DNA from: Pseudoalteromonas sp. T1lg48
GTDB lineage: Bacteria; Pseudomonadota; Gammaproteobacteria; Enterobacterales; Alteromonadaceae
Reading direction: 5' to 3'
NCBI RefSeq assembly: GCF_002964785.1
Contig: NZ_PQCC01000001.1
Location: 186,001 to 250,000, forward strand
Length of the DNA: 64,000 bases
The first letter of the stretch is position 1. Each line of letters begins with the position of its first letter. The translations under genes and the position numbers were made by a program. The notes beneath the pieces are model-generated. The model saw only the letters and a program-made list of their open reading frames with translations, was not told where the DNA came from and ran no database searches. Below, piece by piece: positions 36,643 through 46,562 of the stretch.

Positions 36643-37521
36643 TTATTGCGCCGATGCATTCTTCATATATTTGAAGAATTCGCTGTTCGGCTCGATAACC
36701 ATCACGTCTTGCTTATCTTTAAAGGTGTTTTTATACGCATCAAGGCTACGCACGAATCCGAAAAACTCAGGATCTTTATTGTAGGCTTCGGCGTAAATTT
36801 TTGCCGCCTGGGCATCACCCTGACCGCGCACAGAACGGGCATTACGCTCGGCATCCGCCAGCATGACCGTTACACGACGATCGACTTCGGCGCGCAGCTC
36901 TTCGGCTTTTTCCTGACCCTGTGAGCGGTGTTCTTTAGCTACCGCGGTACGCTCGGCGCGCATACGCTGGTAAATTGAACTGCTCACTTCGTCCGGCAGG
37001 TTGATTTGCTTAACGCGTACATCAAGCACTTCAATACCCAACTCTTTCGCGCTTTCAGAGGCTTGCACCAGGGCATCGGCCATTAACTCGCTACGCTCAC
37101 CAGAGACAATTTCGCGAATGGTGCGGGCACCAAAGTTGGTACGAAGACCGTTATTCACCTTCTGCTTAAGCAGGGTTTCGGCATAGTTCTTATCACCGCG
37201 CGTACGCAGGTAATAATCACTGAAGTCCTGAACACGCCACTTCACATAAGAATCAACGATCAAGTCTTTTTTCTCACTGGTTACGAAGCGATCCGGCGTA
37301 CCATCCAAAGTCTGAATACGGGCATCCAACTTACGCACCTGGGCAACAAAAGGCACCTTAAAGTGTAGGCCAGGCTCGTAAACCACGGCATTGTCACTGT
37401 CGTCTTTTTGCACCTTGCTAAACAGCAAAACAATGGCTCTTTGTCCTTCCGGTACCACAAATACCGAAGAGAAAGACAAGAGCACTGCGGCAATAATGAG
37501 GATTAAACTAAAATTTCTCAC
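36643..37521 (-). CDS. hflC: Protease modulator HflC
   Basis: 292 residues, SPFH/prohibitin family, one N-terminal membrane helix (about 5-22). It forms with HflK a large periplasmic complex around FtsH and modulates degradation of membrane proteins. The start is GTG 37521, immediately after the hflK stop (TAAGTG), with GGAGG 7 nt upstream inside hflK, so translation is coupled. RIQTLDGTPDRFVTSEKKDL is a family signature. Confidence 0.96.
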   Translation of the reverse strand: MRNFSLILIIAAVLLSFSSVFVVPEGQRAIVLLFSKVQKDDSDNAVVYEPGLHFKVPFVAQVRKLDARIQTLDGTPDRFVTSEKKDLIVDSYVKWRVQDFSDYYLRTRGDKNYAETLLKQKVNNGLRTNFGARTIREIVSGERSELMADALVQASESAKELGIEVLDVRVKQINLPDEVSSSIYQRMRAERTAVAKEHRSQGQEKAEELRAEVDRRVTVMLADAERNARSVRGQGDAQAAKIYAEAYNKDPEFFGFVRSLDAYKNTFKDKQDVMVIEPNSEFFKYMKNASAQ

Positions 37522-38694
37522 TTATCGTCCTCCATTAAAGCGGTCTTTAGCAAAACGGTCGTTGGCAGAATTTACCTGGCTGTTTTGCGATGAATTAGTG
37601 CCTAGCTTGTTACGTAAATCCTGGATGGTATTGGAATTTGGTAAAGTTACTTTTTTACCTGACGAATGCTGCTCCATGATTTTATCCAAAGGCAGATACA
37701 TCATGTTGTTGCCGCCTTCAACGTCAACCAAGACTTTAGAGCTGTTGCCTAGCACCTGCTCCATGGCATCAATATACAAACGCTGGCGTGTTACCTGCTT
37801 AGCGCTTTGATACTCAGGTAACAGCTTTTCAAAACGCGCTACCTCACCCTGAGCTTCCAGGGTTACACGCTCACGATAGGCTTCTGCTTCCTGGGTCATA
37901 CGCGTAACGCGACCGCGGGCACGAGGTTCAATCTCACGGGCATAAGCTTCCGCTTCACGAATAAAACGCTCTTCGTCTTCCTGCGCGGCAATGGCGTCAT
38001 CGAAAGCATCTTTTACTTCCGCTGGCGGACGTGAATCCTTAAAGTTCACATCGGTAACCACTAAACCTAGGTTGTAAGGCTCGATAATACCGTTCAGCTC
38101 TTCCCAGGTGCTTTGACGCACCAGCTCACGCCCTGTGGTCAAGACCTGATCCATCTCCGCATGGCCGACTACATAACGCAGCGCACTATCCAACGCTTGC
38201 TGTAGGCTGTGATCGGCATCGGTAACACTGTACTTGTAAAGATACGGGTCCACGACGCGATACTGCACTTCGAATTCAACGCTTACCACGTTCTCGTCTT
38301 CGGTCAGCATAAAGCCAGACGCCGACAGCGAACGTACCGCTTCAATATCAACGGGGATCACGTTTTCGATAAAGGTTGCTTTCCAACGCAGGCCCGGCTC
38401 GGCGATACGGGCGAACTTACCGAATTGTAAGACCACGCCACGTTCCGCTTCTTTTACCGTGTAAAAGCCGCTCAAGGCCCAAATAATCAGTGCAATGATC
38501 ACCACAATAAAGATGCCGGCGCCACCGACGCCACCACCTCGGTTACCGCCCTTGTTGCCGCCAAACAGACCGCCAAACTTATCGGAATACTTTTTCAGTA
38601 CCTCGTCTAAATCCGGTGGGCCTTGGTCGCGACCACCTTTATTGTCCCAAGGGTCTTTGCCGTTGCCATTGTTACCCGGCTCGTTCCAGGCCAT
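37522..38694 (-). CDS. hflK: FtsH protease activity modulator HflK
   Basis: 390 residues. A Gly/Asn-rich N-terminus (about 1-58; NKGGRDQGPPDLDEVLKKYSDKF, cited in part) precedes one membrane helix (about 60-80), the SPFH domain (about 85-250) and a long helical section. The layout and length are typical for HflK. Partner gene hflC follows directly. A 9-bp inverted repeat stands 37 nt ahead of the start. Confidence 0.96.
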   Translation of the reverse strand: MAWNEPGNNGNGKDPWDNKGGRDQGPPDLDEVLKKYSDKFGGLFGGNKGGNRGGGVGGAGIFIVVIIALIIWALSGFYTVKEAERGVVLQFGKFARIAEPGLRWKATFIENVIPVDIEAVRSLSASGFMLTEDENVVSVEFEVQYRVVDPYLYKYSVTDADHSLQQALDSALRYVVGHAEMDQVLTTGRELVRQSTWEELNGIIEPYNLGLVVTDVNFKDSRPPAEVKDAFDDAIAAQEDEERFIREAEAYAREIEPRARGRVTRMTQEAEAYRERVTLEAQGEVARFEKLLPEYQSAKQVTRQRLYIDAMEQVLGNSSKVLVDVEGGNNMMYLPLDKIMEQHSSGKKVTLPNSNTIQDLRNKLGTNSSQNSQVNSANDRFAKDRFNGGR

Positions 38695-38730
38695 AGCTCT
38701 ACTCCATAGTTGTCAATATTCGTTACTCGG

Positions 38731-38753
38731 GGTAATGCTAGCTCAGCATTACC
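38731..38753 (-). other. Perfect hairpin between hflX and hflK
   Basis: ggtaatgct (38731-38739) and agcattacc (38745-38753) form a perfect 9-bp stem with a 5-nt loop in the 146-nt gap. There is no T-tract on either side, so it is more likely an mRNA processing or stability element, or an operator, than a terminator. Confidence 0.5.
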
Positions 38754-38840
38754 TGCGTTGTCACATGCTGTAGCCGAGTTCGACCACGCATATGACACAA
38801 GAAAATCTTTACTGGTGCTACTTTAGCGTATTTTCCAATG

Positions 38841-40124
38841 CTAAGTAAGGTAGCTATCGATTTGTTCGCCGATTTCCTTTTTCAGCTTATTCCAATCGCT
38901 CATGGGTACATTCACCTGCAACAACCAATTGCCATGCTCATCATAGTCTTCTTTATTGATGCTATTGAGGTTGTACAGAGCCCCACGCAAACGTCCCTGG
39001 CTCGGCGGTACACACAGCAGGGTATTGAGCATTTGCTTGGCCAGCAATTCACTGATCGCCTGTTTCAGCAGGTCAACCCCCTGACCTTGCTGCGCCGATA
39101 GCCAAACCCGTCGCGGTTTGCCTTCATCGTCTCTGTCGATACGCGGCTCAACATCTTCGAGTTGGTCAATTTTGTTGTACACCAACAGCTGAGGAATTTC
39201 GCTAGCGCCGATCTCCTCAAGCACTTCTTGCACCTGCTCAATGTTTTCCTTACGCCGCGAGTCGGCGGCATCGATCACATGCAGTTGCAGATCCGCTTCA
39301 CGGGTCTCGGTCAGGGTGGCTTTAAAGGCCGCGACCAGGTCATGAGGCAGGTGGCGAATAAAGCCCACGGTATCGGCAAGGATCACGCTGCCGATATCCG
39401 GCACTTCCAGTTTCCGTAAAGTCGGGTCCAGAGTTGCGAAAAGCTGATCCGCGGCGTACACATCCGACTCGGTAAGGCGGTTAAACAGGGTCGATTTACC
39501 GGCATTGGTGTAACCGACCAAGGACACGCTGGGGATCTCGTTACGATTACGAGCTCGACGCCCCTGTTCACGTTGCTTGGCTACCTTATCCAGGCGTTTA
39601 AGGATGTTTTTAATACGCGCACGCAATAAACGGCGGTCGGTCTCAAGCTGGGTCTCACCAGGACCACGTAAACCGATACCCCCCTTTTGTCGCTCCAAGT
39701 GCGTCCAACCACGGATCAAACGGGTGGAAATATGGCGTAATTGCGCCAGCTCAACCTGGAGTTTACCTTCATGGGTACGCGCCCGTTGGGCGAAAATATC
39801 TAAAATCAACGCGGTTCTATCGAGCACGCGACATTTGCACACTCTCTCTAGGTTGCGCTCTTGTGATGGGCTTAATTCGTGATTGAATATAATGACATCT
39901 GCGTTGTGGGATTGGACAATCTCAGCGATTTCTTCTGCTTTCCCCGTGCCGACGAATAGCTTAGGGTGTGGCGCCTGACGGCTGCCTTGCACAACCATCA
40001 GACTACTAACACCTGCAGAAGACACCAGCATTTCCAACTCTTGAAGGTCTTCTCTATCACCTTCATGGGGAAACTCTATGTGTACTAAGACTGCCTGTTC
40101 GCCGGCTTCATAACGGTCAAACAA
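38841..40124 (-). CDS. hflX: Ribosome-associated GTPase HflX
   Basis: 427 residues from TTG 40124, which aligns with the E. coli start (MFDRYEAGEQAVLVHIEF) and has AGGAG 8-9 nt upstream; a GTG two codons earlier is the alternative but sits too close to that site. The N-terminal HflX domain is followed by the G domain: GYTNAGKSTLFN (G1), DTVGFIRHLPHDLV (G3), NKID (G4). HflX splits stalled ribosomes under stress. Follows hfq by 11 nt. Confidence 0.96.
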   Translation of the reverse strand: MFDRYEAGEQAVLVHIEFPHEGDREDLQELEMLVSSAGVSSLMVVQGSRQAPHPKLFVGTGKAEEIAEIVQSHNADVIIFNHELSPSQERNLERVCKCRVLDRTALILDIFAQRARTHEGKLQVELAQLRHISTRLIRGWTHLERQKGGIGLRGPGETQLETDRRLLRARIKNILKRLDKVAKQREQGRRARNRNEIPSVSLVGYTNAGKSTLFNRLTESDVYAADQLFATLDPTLRKLEVPDIGSVILADTVGFIRHLPHDLVAAFKATLTETREADLQLHVIDAADSRRKENIEQVQEVLEEIGASEIPQLLVYNKIDQLEDVEPRIDRDDEGKPRRVWLSAQQGQGVDLLKQAISELLAKQMLNTLLCVPPSQGRLRGALYNLNSINKEDYDEHGNWLLQVNVPMSDWNKLKKEIGEQIDSYLT

Positions 40125-40135
40125 GCACACTGCTC

Positions 40136-40402
40136 CTACTGATTAAAATTCCCTTCTTCTGACTCAGGCGCGTCTGTTCCTTGCGCACCGTGGAAATTAA
40201 CTGAACGGGCCGGCACGACGGTCGAAATCGCGTGCTTATACACCATTTGGTTTACTGTGTTTTCAAGCAAGATTACAAATTGGTCAAATGACTGAATTTT
40301 GCCTTGCAGTTTAATGCCGTTAACTAAAAAGATAGAAACAGGAACACGTTCACGACGTAACGCATTCAAAAATGGGTCTTGTAACGATTGGCCTTTTGCC
40401 AT
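40136..40402 (-). CDS. hfq: RNA chaperone Hfq
   Basis: 88 residues, Sm-like hexamer that pairs small RNAs with mRNAs. [20 protein letters not shown], then [19 protein letters not shown] (Sm1) and [12 protein letters not shown] (Sm2, with the KH pair) are conserved. The C-terminal tail is short. It sits in the classical miaA-hfq-hflX order. Confidence 0.98.
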   Translation of the reverse strand: MAKGQSLQDPFLNALRRERVPVSIFLVNGIKLQGKIQSFDQFVILLENTVNQMVYKHAISTVVPARSVNFHGAQGTDAPESEEGNFNQ

Positions 40403-40481
40403 TGTTATTTTCCTTAGTTTTTAGGTGTTATTATGTAACTATATCTGGAACATACTTAAAAGAAAAATCGTCCCAATAATA

Positions 40482-41399
40482 TTAGCTTAGCGAACTTACT
40501 ATACGTTGCAAGTTTTCTCTATCCCCACTTTCAAGCCAGGTGAGGTCCGGCCAACCGCGCAACCAGGTTAGCTGGCGCTTTGCTAACTGGCGGGTTGCCG
40601 CAATGCCGCGAAAAACCATCTCATCATAGTCAATTTCACCGGCGATGTAATCCCACATTTGTCTATAGCCGACACAACGTATCGAGGGCAAATCAGGGTG
40701 TAAATCATTCCTGTTATATAAGGACAAAACTTCATTTTCAAACCCCTGCTCCAGCATAATTTTGAATCTTTTCTCTATGCGCTGGTGCAACACCTTGCGA
40801 TCACTTGGCGCAATCGCAAACTGATAAACAGGAAAATCAAGAGCTTGTGCCTTGGTTTGCTGCAGCTCCGTGATGGTTTTACCACTTATACGAAAAACTT
40901 CTAAGGCGCGGTTAATACGCTGCGAATCGTTGGCGTTTATCTTTGCCGCGGCCTGAGGATCGATCTCCTGCAGCTGCTGATGCAATGCCGGCCAGCCTTG
41001 TTCCTTGGCTTCGGTTTCCAGTTGTGCACGCACCGCGTCATCGGCCTCGGGAAGGGGCGACAACCCCTCAAGTAAGCCTTTGAAATACATCATGGTACCG
41101 CCAACCAATAAGGGCACCTTGCCTTGGCTATGCAGCTCTTTGATATGAGCCAGGGCATCACTGCGAAAATCCGCCATGGAGTAGCTTTCGGCCGGGTCGA
41201 TGATGTCGATCAATCGATGCGGCGCCTTTGCCAGCTCTTCGGCATTGGGTTTGGCCGTGCCTATGTCCATGCCCTTATATACCAGGGCCGAGTCAACGCT
41301 GATCACTTCGGTATCAAAATGCTGGCATAGCTCGATGGCGAGGTCGGTTTTCCCCGAGGCCGTTGGCCCCATTAAAAAAATAACTGGCAGTGTACTCAC
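40482..41399 (-). CDS. miaA: tRNA dimethylallyltransferase MiaA
   Basis: 305 residues; adds dimethylallyl to A37 of UNN-reading tRNAs. P-loop [14 protein letters not shown] (about 11-24), [32 protein letters not shown] and [13 protein letters not shown] are family motifs. It begins 6 nt after the mutL stop. Confidence 0.97.
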   Translation of the reverse strand: MSTLPVIFLMGPTASGKTDLAIELCQHFDTEVISVDSALVYKGMDIGTAKPNAEELAKAPHRLIDIIDPAESYSMADFRSDALAHIKELHSQGKVPLLVGGTMMYFKGLLEGLSPLPEADDAVRAQLETEAKEQGWPALHQQLQEIDPQAAAKINANDSQRINRALEVFRISGKTITELQQTKAQALDFPVYQFAIAPSDRKVLHQRIEKRFKIMLEQGFENEVLSLYNRNDLHPDLPSIRCVGYRQMWDYIAGEIDYDEMVFRGIAATRQLAKRQLTWLRGWPDLTWLESGDRENLQRIVSSLS

Positions 41400-41405
41400 A
41401 GAACT

Positions 41406-43244
41406 TTAAACGCTTATTTGGTTGAGGTACTCGGATACGTCTATTTTAACGGCTTTTTGCTGTAAACGCTGCATAATCTCTGGGCATTTTTGCAGTTGCA
41501 ACTGCCACCCCAGAAAATCATTGCCATCAAAATAGGCCGCCGGCACCTGGGTTAACAGCCATTGTAGCCAGGGTTGCTCACCGTCTTTTTCACTCAGCGG
41601 CGCCGCTAACAGGCGCTCGACCACCTCTTTGGCATCCAGGCTATACAAGCAGCTCGGCAGGCGTTTGACCATGACATGCTGTTTTGCCAGTTCCAGATCA
41701 AACCCCAGCACCGCCAACCAGGACTGGCACTGTGCCAGCCGGGTAGATTCTTCATTGTTGATGGCTACTCGCACCGGCAGTAGGAGCGCTCTGGCGGGCA
41801 ACTGTGCATCTTCTTGCAGCTGTTGCTGCCAGGCGGGTAACAACACAGAGCGCCAATCTCCGAGATACAATTCGCCCCCTTGGCTAAAGGCACAGCGGCC
41901 CATATGCAAAGGCAGAATTTCAACATGTTGACCCGTTACCGCCGCCCCCGCTATGGGCGCTACCTGCTGTGCGGCCTGAGTAAAACCGTGCGCTTGCACC
42001 TCGCTAATCCCTTGGTAAAAGCGATTAGCTTGCTCGATTTGCGCCGCCTTGGGAGCAGAACTGGCGTAGCCACTATTAGCGACTCCACCACCTGAAGACA
42101 CCCGAGGAGATGCAGAGGCTGCCGAGCCCCATGACTGAGCCTCATGTTGCGGCTGCCTAAGCTGTGGCTGCAAATGGGATTTCGGATAATCGCCTGAGTG
42201 TGCTGGCGAACTGGCGGCTTGGGGTTGCGCCACTGCTTCTTGCCCAGCAAACAGGCTTTGCTCGGTGGTGATTAACTGCTGCACCGCCTGTAAAATAAAG
42301 TCATGCACCAAACGCGCCTGATGAAAGCGTACCTCATGTTTAGCCGGATGCACATTCACATCCACCTGGCGGGGGTCGATTTCTAAATACAGTACAAACG
42401 CCGGCACATGGGTGGCACCCACATGCTCTTCAAAGGCCTGACGAATCGCATGAAGGATCAGCTTGTCGCGCATCATCCGACCATTGACATAGGTGTATTG
42501 TGGCTCGGTTTGGGTTTCCTGAGGCATGATCCAACCATGCAAGTACAGGCCCTGTTCGCCGCTTTGCAAATGCATTCCTTGCTCCGCAAACCCTTTACCT
42601 GCGACTTGAGCAATGCGTTTAACCGCCTGTTCTTCGCTCACCGGACGATATTGGCGGACCACCTTGCCGTTGTGCGTTAACGTCAGGGCGATATCAAGGC
42701 GACTTAAGGCGATACGCTTGAGCAGCTCGTCAATATGGTTGAACTCGGTTTTTTCGGTGCGTAAAAACTTACGTCGCGCCGGCGTATTAAAAAACAAATC
42801 CTTCACTTCGATGCTGGTGCCGTCGGGGTGAGCCGTCGGCTGAACCTGCACCGCCATATCCCGGCCCTCGGCAAATGCCTGCCAAGCCTCGGTTTGCGCC
42901 GCCGGCTTGGATTTCAGCGTGAGCCGAGATACCGAACTGATAGACGCCAGGGCTTCGCCACGAAAACCCAGCGAACAAATATTTTCCAGATCATCGAGAC
43001 TTTTTAGCTTACTGGTGGCATGGCGCGATAACGCTAGCGTGAGCTCGTCTTTTGCAATTCCACTGCCGTTATCGGTAATGCGAATAAGCTTATGGCCGCC
43101 GCGCTCAATGTCGATACGAATACGCGTGGCGCCGGCATCCAGGCTGTTTTCAACCAACTCTTTAACCACCGAGGCGGGACGCTCAACAACCTCACCGGCG
43201 GCAATTTGGTTAGCCAAACGCGCCGGTAATATCTCTATGCTCAT
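41406..43244 (-). CDS. mutL: DNA mismatch repair protein MutL
   Basis: 612 residues. GHKL ATPase domain (about 1-330) with [20 protein letters not shown] (cited as the first 20), DNGSGI, and [10 protein letters not shown]. The linker (about 335-420) is rich in Gln, Ala and Ser. The C-terminal dimerisation domain (about 425-612) lacks the endonuclease DQHA motif, as in species that use MutH. Between amiB and miaA as in E. coli. Confidence 0.97.
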   Translation of the reverse strand: MSIEILPARLANQIAAGEVVERPASVVKELVENSLDAGATRIRIDIERGGHKLIRITDNGSGIAKDELTLALSRHATSKLKSLDDLENICSLGFRGEALASISSVSRLTLKSKPAAQTEAWQAFAEGRDMAVQVQPTAHPDGTSIEVKDLFFNTPARRKFLRTEKTEFNHIDELLKRIALSRLDIALTLTHNGKVVRQYRPVSEEQAVKRIAQVAGKGFAEQGMHLQSGEQGLYLHGWIMPQETQTEPQYTYVNGRMMRDKLILHAIRQAFEEHVGATHVPAFVLYLEIDPRQVDVNVHPAKHEVRFHQARLVHDFILQAVQQLITTEQSLFAGQEAVAQPQAASSPAHSGDYPKSHLQPQLRQPQHEAQSWGSAASASPRVSSGGGVANSGYASSAPKAAQIEQANRFYQGISEVQAHGFTQAAQQVAPIAGAAVTGQHVEILPLHMGRCAFSQGGELYLGDWRSVLLPAWQQQLQEDAQLPARALLLPVRVAINNEESTRLAQCQSWLAVLGFDLELAKQHVMVKRLPSCLYSLDAKEVVERLLAAPLSEKDGEQPWLQWLLTQVPAAYFDGNDFLGWQLQLQKCPEIMQRLQQKAVKIDVSEYLNQISV

Positions 43245-43252
43245 AAGCTCTC

Positions 43253-43312
43253 TTAGGTGCTGGGAATGGTCAGTACCTGGCCGATATAGACCCGATCTGA
43301 TTTTAGTTTGTT
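43253..43312 (-). pseudogene. Out-of-frame C-terminal end of the AmiB LysM domain
   Basis: Read one frame away from amiB, 19 codons ([19 protein letters not shown]) followed by TAA complete a textbook LysM ending. The restored stop lies 8 nt before the mutL ATG, consistent with the tight spacing of this operon. Either an assembly or sequencing error or a real truncation. Confidence 0.75.
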
Positions 43313-44592
43313 ACCTGCTTAAGGGCGTTTACCGAAACGCCGTAACGACTAGCGACCACGCTTAACGACTCGCCGCGAGAAATCTTATGACGCGTTGGAC
43401 TCTGCGCCTTAATGGTGGCGAACAGGGAGTCATCCGGTGGGTTTTGTTGATAATACCCGCGGATCGACTTAAATACCGCTTGCGCCAGTTTTTCCTGGTG
43501 CCCCGCCGACAGCAACAAGCGCTCTTCGTGTGGGTTGGAGATAAAGCCGGTTTCCACCAGGATCGACGGAATATCCGGTGACTTCAATACCCCCAGGCTC
43601 GCTGCTTGTGGATAGCGCTTATGCATTTTCGCTACCTTGCTGAGCTCTTTAACCGTCTCCTCGGCGACCTTAAAGCCGGTTTTCATGGAATGATCCATAG
43701 ACATATCGAGCAAGGTCTGCGCCAAATATTTTTCACTGGCGGTATCACGAATTACATCGGCTGCACCACCGAGTAATTCGGAGTGTTTTTCCCTGTCCTC
43801 AATCCATTTACCAATTTCAGAATTGGCGCGGCGCAGTGACAGCACCCACACCGATGCGCCTCTAGGCTGAGGACTGGTAAAGGCATCGGCATGAATGGAA
43901 ACCAGGAAATCGGCCTTGCGCTCACGCGCCTTAGCGCTACGCGAGTTGACCTTGATAAAGTAATCACCACTGCGCACTAAATACGCCTTCATACCACGCT
44001 CGGCATTGATCAAGCGCTCCAGACGTTTGGCAATTTTCAGGGTGATGTCTTTTTCATAGGTGCCACTTGGGCCGATGGAGCCCGGATCTTCACCGCCATG
44101 ACCGGCATCGATGGCGATCACTATGTCGCGATTCGTTTCAAGTAGACGATTTTTAGGAGTCTTTTCGACACTCTGGCCATCGCTTTTATCGTATAAATCG
44201 ATCACCAAGCGGTCTTTATAGGGGCCGGTCGGCGCCAGAGCAAAGAGTACCGGTTTTGTCGGTTTAAGCAGCTCAAAAACAACCCGGGTGGAACCGGCTT
44301 TTTTTGGCTTGCTGGCACGGATCACATCAACAAGCTGGTGTTTTTTTTCTATGCTTGGAAAATCGCTATGTCGGGCAGTGTTATTAATATCGACCACCAG
44401 CCGCCGCGGATTACTCAACATAAAGAAGCTGTAATCCGGCTTTTCGGCCATATCGAATACAATGCGGGTGCTATCCGGCGACGGCCACACCCGTACGCCT
44501 TCAATTTTATTCTGGGCCGAAACGGCCGCAGCCCACAGCAGTAGTATGCAACTTAAGGTAATTTTGCTCGCGGTTGTAATTGTTCTAAGCAT
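43303..44592 (-). CDS. amiB: N-acetylmuramoyl-L-alanine amidase AmiB, LysM domain cut by a frameshift
   Basis: 429 residues as written. Signal peptide (1-26), AMIN domain (about 28-134), amidase_3 domain (about 157-375) with the zinc motif [12 protein letters not shown] and later Glu/His residues, then a LysM domain from about 402. Cleaves cell-wall septal peptidoglycan during division. The frame stops after ALKQVTN, but one base shift restores [19 protein letters not shown] and a stop at 43253-43255, giving about 446 residues, the same as E. coli AmiB (445). Thus one base appears missing near 43312-43314. The overlap with tsaE is 8 nt. Confidence 0.93.
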   Translation of the reverse strand: MLRTITTASKITLSCILLLWAAAVSAQNKIEGVRVWPSPDSTRIVFDMAEKPDYSFFMLSNPRRLVVDINNTARHSDFPSIEKKHQLVDVIRASKPKKAGSTRVVFELLKPTKPVLFALAPTGPYKDRLVIDLYDKSDGQSVEKTPKNRLLETNRDIVIAIDAGHGGEDPGSIGPSGTYEKDITLKIAKRLERLINAERGMKAYLVRSGDYFIKVNSRSAKARERKADFLVSIHADAFTSPQPRGASVWVLSLRRANSEIGKWIEDREKHSELLGGAADVIRDTASEKYLAQTLLDMSMDHSMKTGFKVAEETVKELSKVAKMHKRYPQAASLGVLKSPDIPSILVETGFISNPHEERLLLSAGHQEKLAQAVFKSIRGYYQQNPPDDSLFATIKAQSPTRHKISRGESLSVVASRYGVSVNALKQVTN

Positions 44593-45055
44593 TGCCTTTT
44601 AACTTCGTTACTATGTCAGCGCCTCGCTCGGTGTCGGCAAGAATGCTGATCTCACGCGCCTCTCCGTTGTACTCTAACGTGATTTTTAAATCGGCGCGAG
44701 GGATCACCCCGGCACCCTTACTTGGCCACTCTAGAATACACACGGCATTGTCATCAAAATAATCCCTGATCCCCATAAATTCCAGCTCTTCGGGATCAGC
44801 TAATCGATATAAATCAAAATGATATATATTGACCTCGGGTAGCTCATAAGGTTCCACCAAGGTATAGGTGGGACTCTTAACCTTGCCTTTATGGCCCAGC
44901 CCTTGCACCAGCCCCCGACTCAAGGTGGTTTTACCGGCCCCCAGATCGCCATAGAGATAAATCACCACACCACCTGCCACCAACTTGGCGAGGGTATTGC
45001 CAAAGGCCACTGTGGCCGCTTCATCGGCTAGATACTGGTGATATACATGACTCAT
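44585..45055 (-). CDS. tsaE: tRNA threonylcarbamoyladenosine biosynthesis ATPase TsaE
   Basis: 156 residues. Walker A GDLGAGKTTLSRGL (about 36-49), SPTYTLVEPY, HFDLYRLADPEELEFMG and ILEWPSKG are TsaE signatures. It supports TsaB/TsaD in forming t6A37. It lies between nnr and amiB, as in enterobacteria, and its 3-prime end overlaps amiB by 8 nt. Confidence 0.96.
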   Translation of the reverse strand: MSHVYHQYLADEAATVAFGNTLAKLVAGGVVIYLYGDLGAGKTTLSRGLVQGLGHKGKVKSPTYTLVEPYELPEVNIYHFDLYRLADPEELEFMGIRDYFDDNAVCILEWPSKGAGVIPRADLKITLEYNGEAREISILADTERGADIVTKLKGNA

Positions 45056-45062
45056 CTGTTGC

Positions 45063-46550
45063 TTATCCTACTAATGCTCTTAAAACTGGGAATAAATCGC
45101 TGGCTAGTAGCCCCTTGCCACCTTGCGCCGCCGCCTGTTCGGCAGCAAAACCATGCAAGTATGCACCAAGGCATGTGGCATCCTGGACACTGAGTCCCTG
45201 GGCTAACAAAGCAGCTATAATACCAGATAATACATCACCCATCCCAGCGCTCGCTAGTACCTCGCTGCCACTGCTGTTGATCCACAGCCTTTGCTCACAG
45301 CCGATCAAGGTACCCGGCCCCTTTAACAATACGGTTGCTTGATGACGTTTTGCCAGTTCTCTGAGAGCATCAAAACGATTGGCTTCGACCTCGACCACGG
45401 ATGTCCTTAATAGCCTGGCAGCTTCTTTAGGATGAGGTGTCAGCACCGCCGAGCCCAGCTCCTGAGGATGCTGAGCCAGTAAGTTAAGGGCATCGGCATC
45501 GATCACCTTAATTTTATCCTTGCCAAGCTTTAACACTTGCTCGAGCATCTCCCGGGCCCAGGAGCATTGTCCCAGCCCAGGCCCCACAACCAGCACCGAT
45601 GCCTTGTCGATGAGTGGCGTCAGCTGCTCGCTTTTCTTTACCCCATGTACCATCAGCTCATAGCGCCCCTGCAAGACCGCTATCACATTATCCGGGTGGG
45701 TGGCCACACTGACCAGGCCGGCACCACAGCGCAGCGCCGCCTCACTGGCCAAACGCGCGGCTCCGGCCATGCCTGGGCCACCACCTATCACCAGCACATG
45801 GCCAGCATTATTTTTATGGGCACAGGGCTGGCGCTGCGGACGCTTCCTCATCATCTCCTCATGAACGAGACGACGCGCCTTAGGCATACAGATATGGGCA
45901 AAAGCCTGATCCACGCCAAGGGGGGCGAACCAGAGTAGGCCACATTGCGCCTTGGCTCGTCCGGTGAGCATCCCCTGCTTTAAACCGATAAAAGTCAGTG
46001 TATGGTGAGCGGCAAACGCCCCTTGATAGACTTCACCGCTTTTGGCATTAACCCCACTGGGCACATCGATGGCAATACGCACCGCACGCAATTCATTGAG
46101 GTGAGTAAAGGTATCTTGCAGCTCCTGGCTCAACGGACGATCTAGGCCGATACCAAATACGCCATCTATGATCAGTTCGAACTGGTGCAGATTGGGCTTG
46201 GCTACGCACTCGCCTCCACCCTGCAGATAGCGCCGCATCATTTCTTTGGCATCGCTACCCAAATAAGCCAAAGACAACAGTGGCCACACTTGCACCGAAT
46301 AACCGGCACGCTTTAGCTGCTCGGCAACAACAAAACCATCGCCGCCATTATTGCCACTGCCAACCACCACCAGTACCCGCTGGTTATTAGGGTAATGTGC
46401 CTGCACCCAGGCCGCCACGGACCCACCGGCCGTTTCCATCAGCTCGGTCATGCCGATGCCGCAGTGCTTGGCTGCTTGCGCCTCGTTTTCTCTTAACTGT
46501 TGGGGGCTATAAGCCTGCTGTGGTAAATTAGTACTGTAGCTAAGATACAT
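45063..46550 (-). CDS. nnr: Bifunctional NAD(P)H-hydrate epimerase/dehydratase
   Basis: 495 residues. N-terminal epimerase half (about 1-215; VVVGSGNNGGDGFVVAEQL, DVPSGVNAKSG) and C-terminal ADP/ATP-dependent dehydratase half (about 235-495; LTPHPKEAARLL, GMGDVLSGIIAALL). Repairs hydrated NADH and NADPH. It heads the nnr-tsaE-amiB-mutL-miaA-hfq run and is divergent from queG with only 12 nt between the start codons. Confidence 0.96.
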   Translation of the reverse strand: MYLSYSTNLPQQAYSPQQLRENEAQAAKHCGIGMTELMETAGGSVAAWVQAHYPNNQRVLVVVGSGNNGGDGFVVAEQLKRAGYSVQVWPLLSLAYLGSDAKEMMRRYLQGGGECVAKPNLHQFELIIDGVFGIGLDRPLSQELQDTFTHLNELRAVRIAIDVPSGVNAKSGEVYQGAFAAHHTLTFIGLKQGMLTGRAKAQCGLLWFAPLGVDQAFAHICMPKARRLVHEEMMRKRPQRQPCAHKNNAGHVLVIGGGPGMAGAARLASEAALRCGAGLVSVATHPDNVIAVLQGRYELMVHGVKKSEQLTPLIDKASVLVVGPGLGQCSWAREMLEQVLKLGKDKIKVIDADALNLLAQHPQELGSAVLTPHPKEAARLLRTSVVEVEANRFDALRELAKRHQATVLLKGPGTLIGCEQRLWINSSGSEVLASAGMGDVLSGIIAALLAQGLSVQDATCLGAYLHGFAAEQAAAQGGKGLLASDLFPVLRALVG

Positions 46551-46562
46551 GGTTGTTTACTT

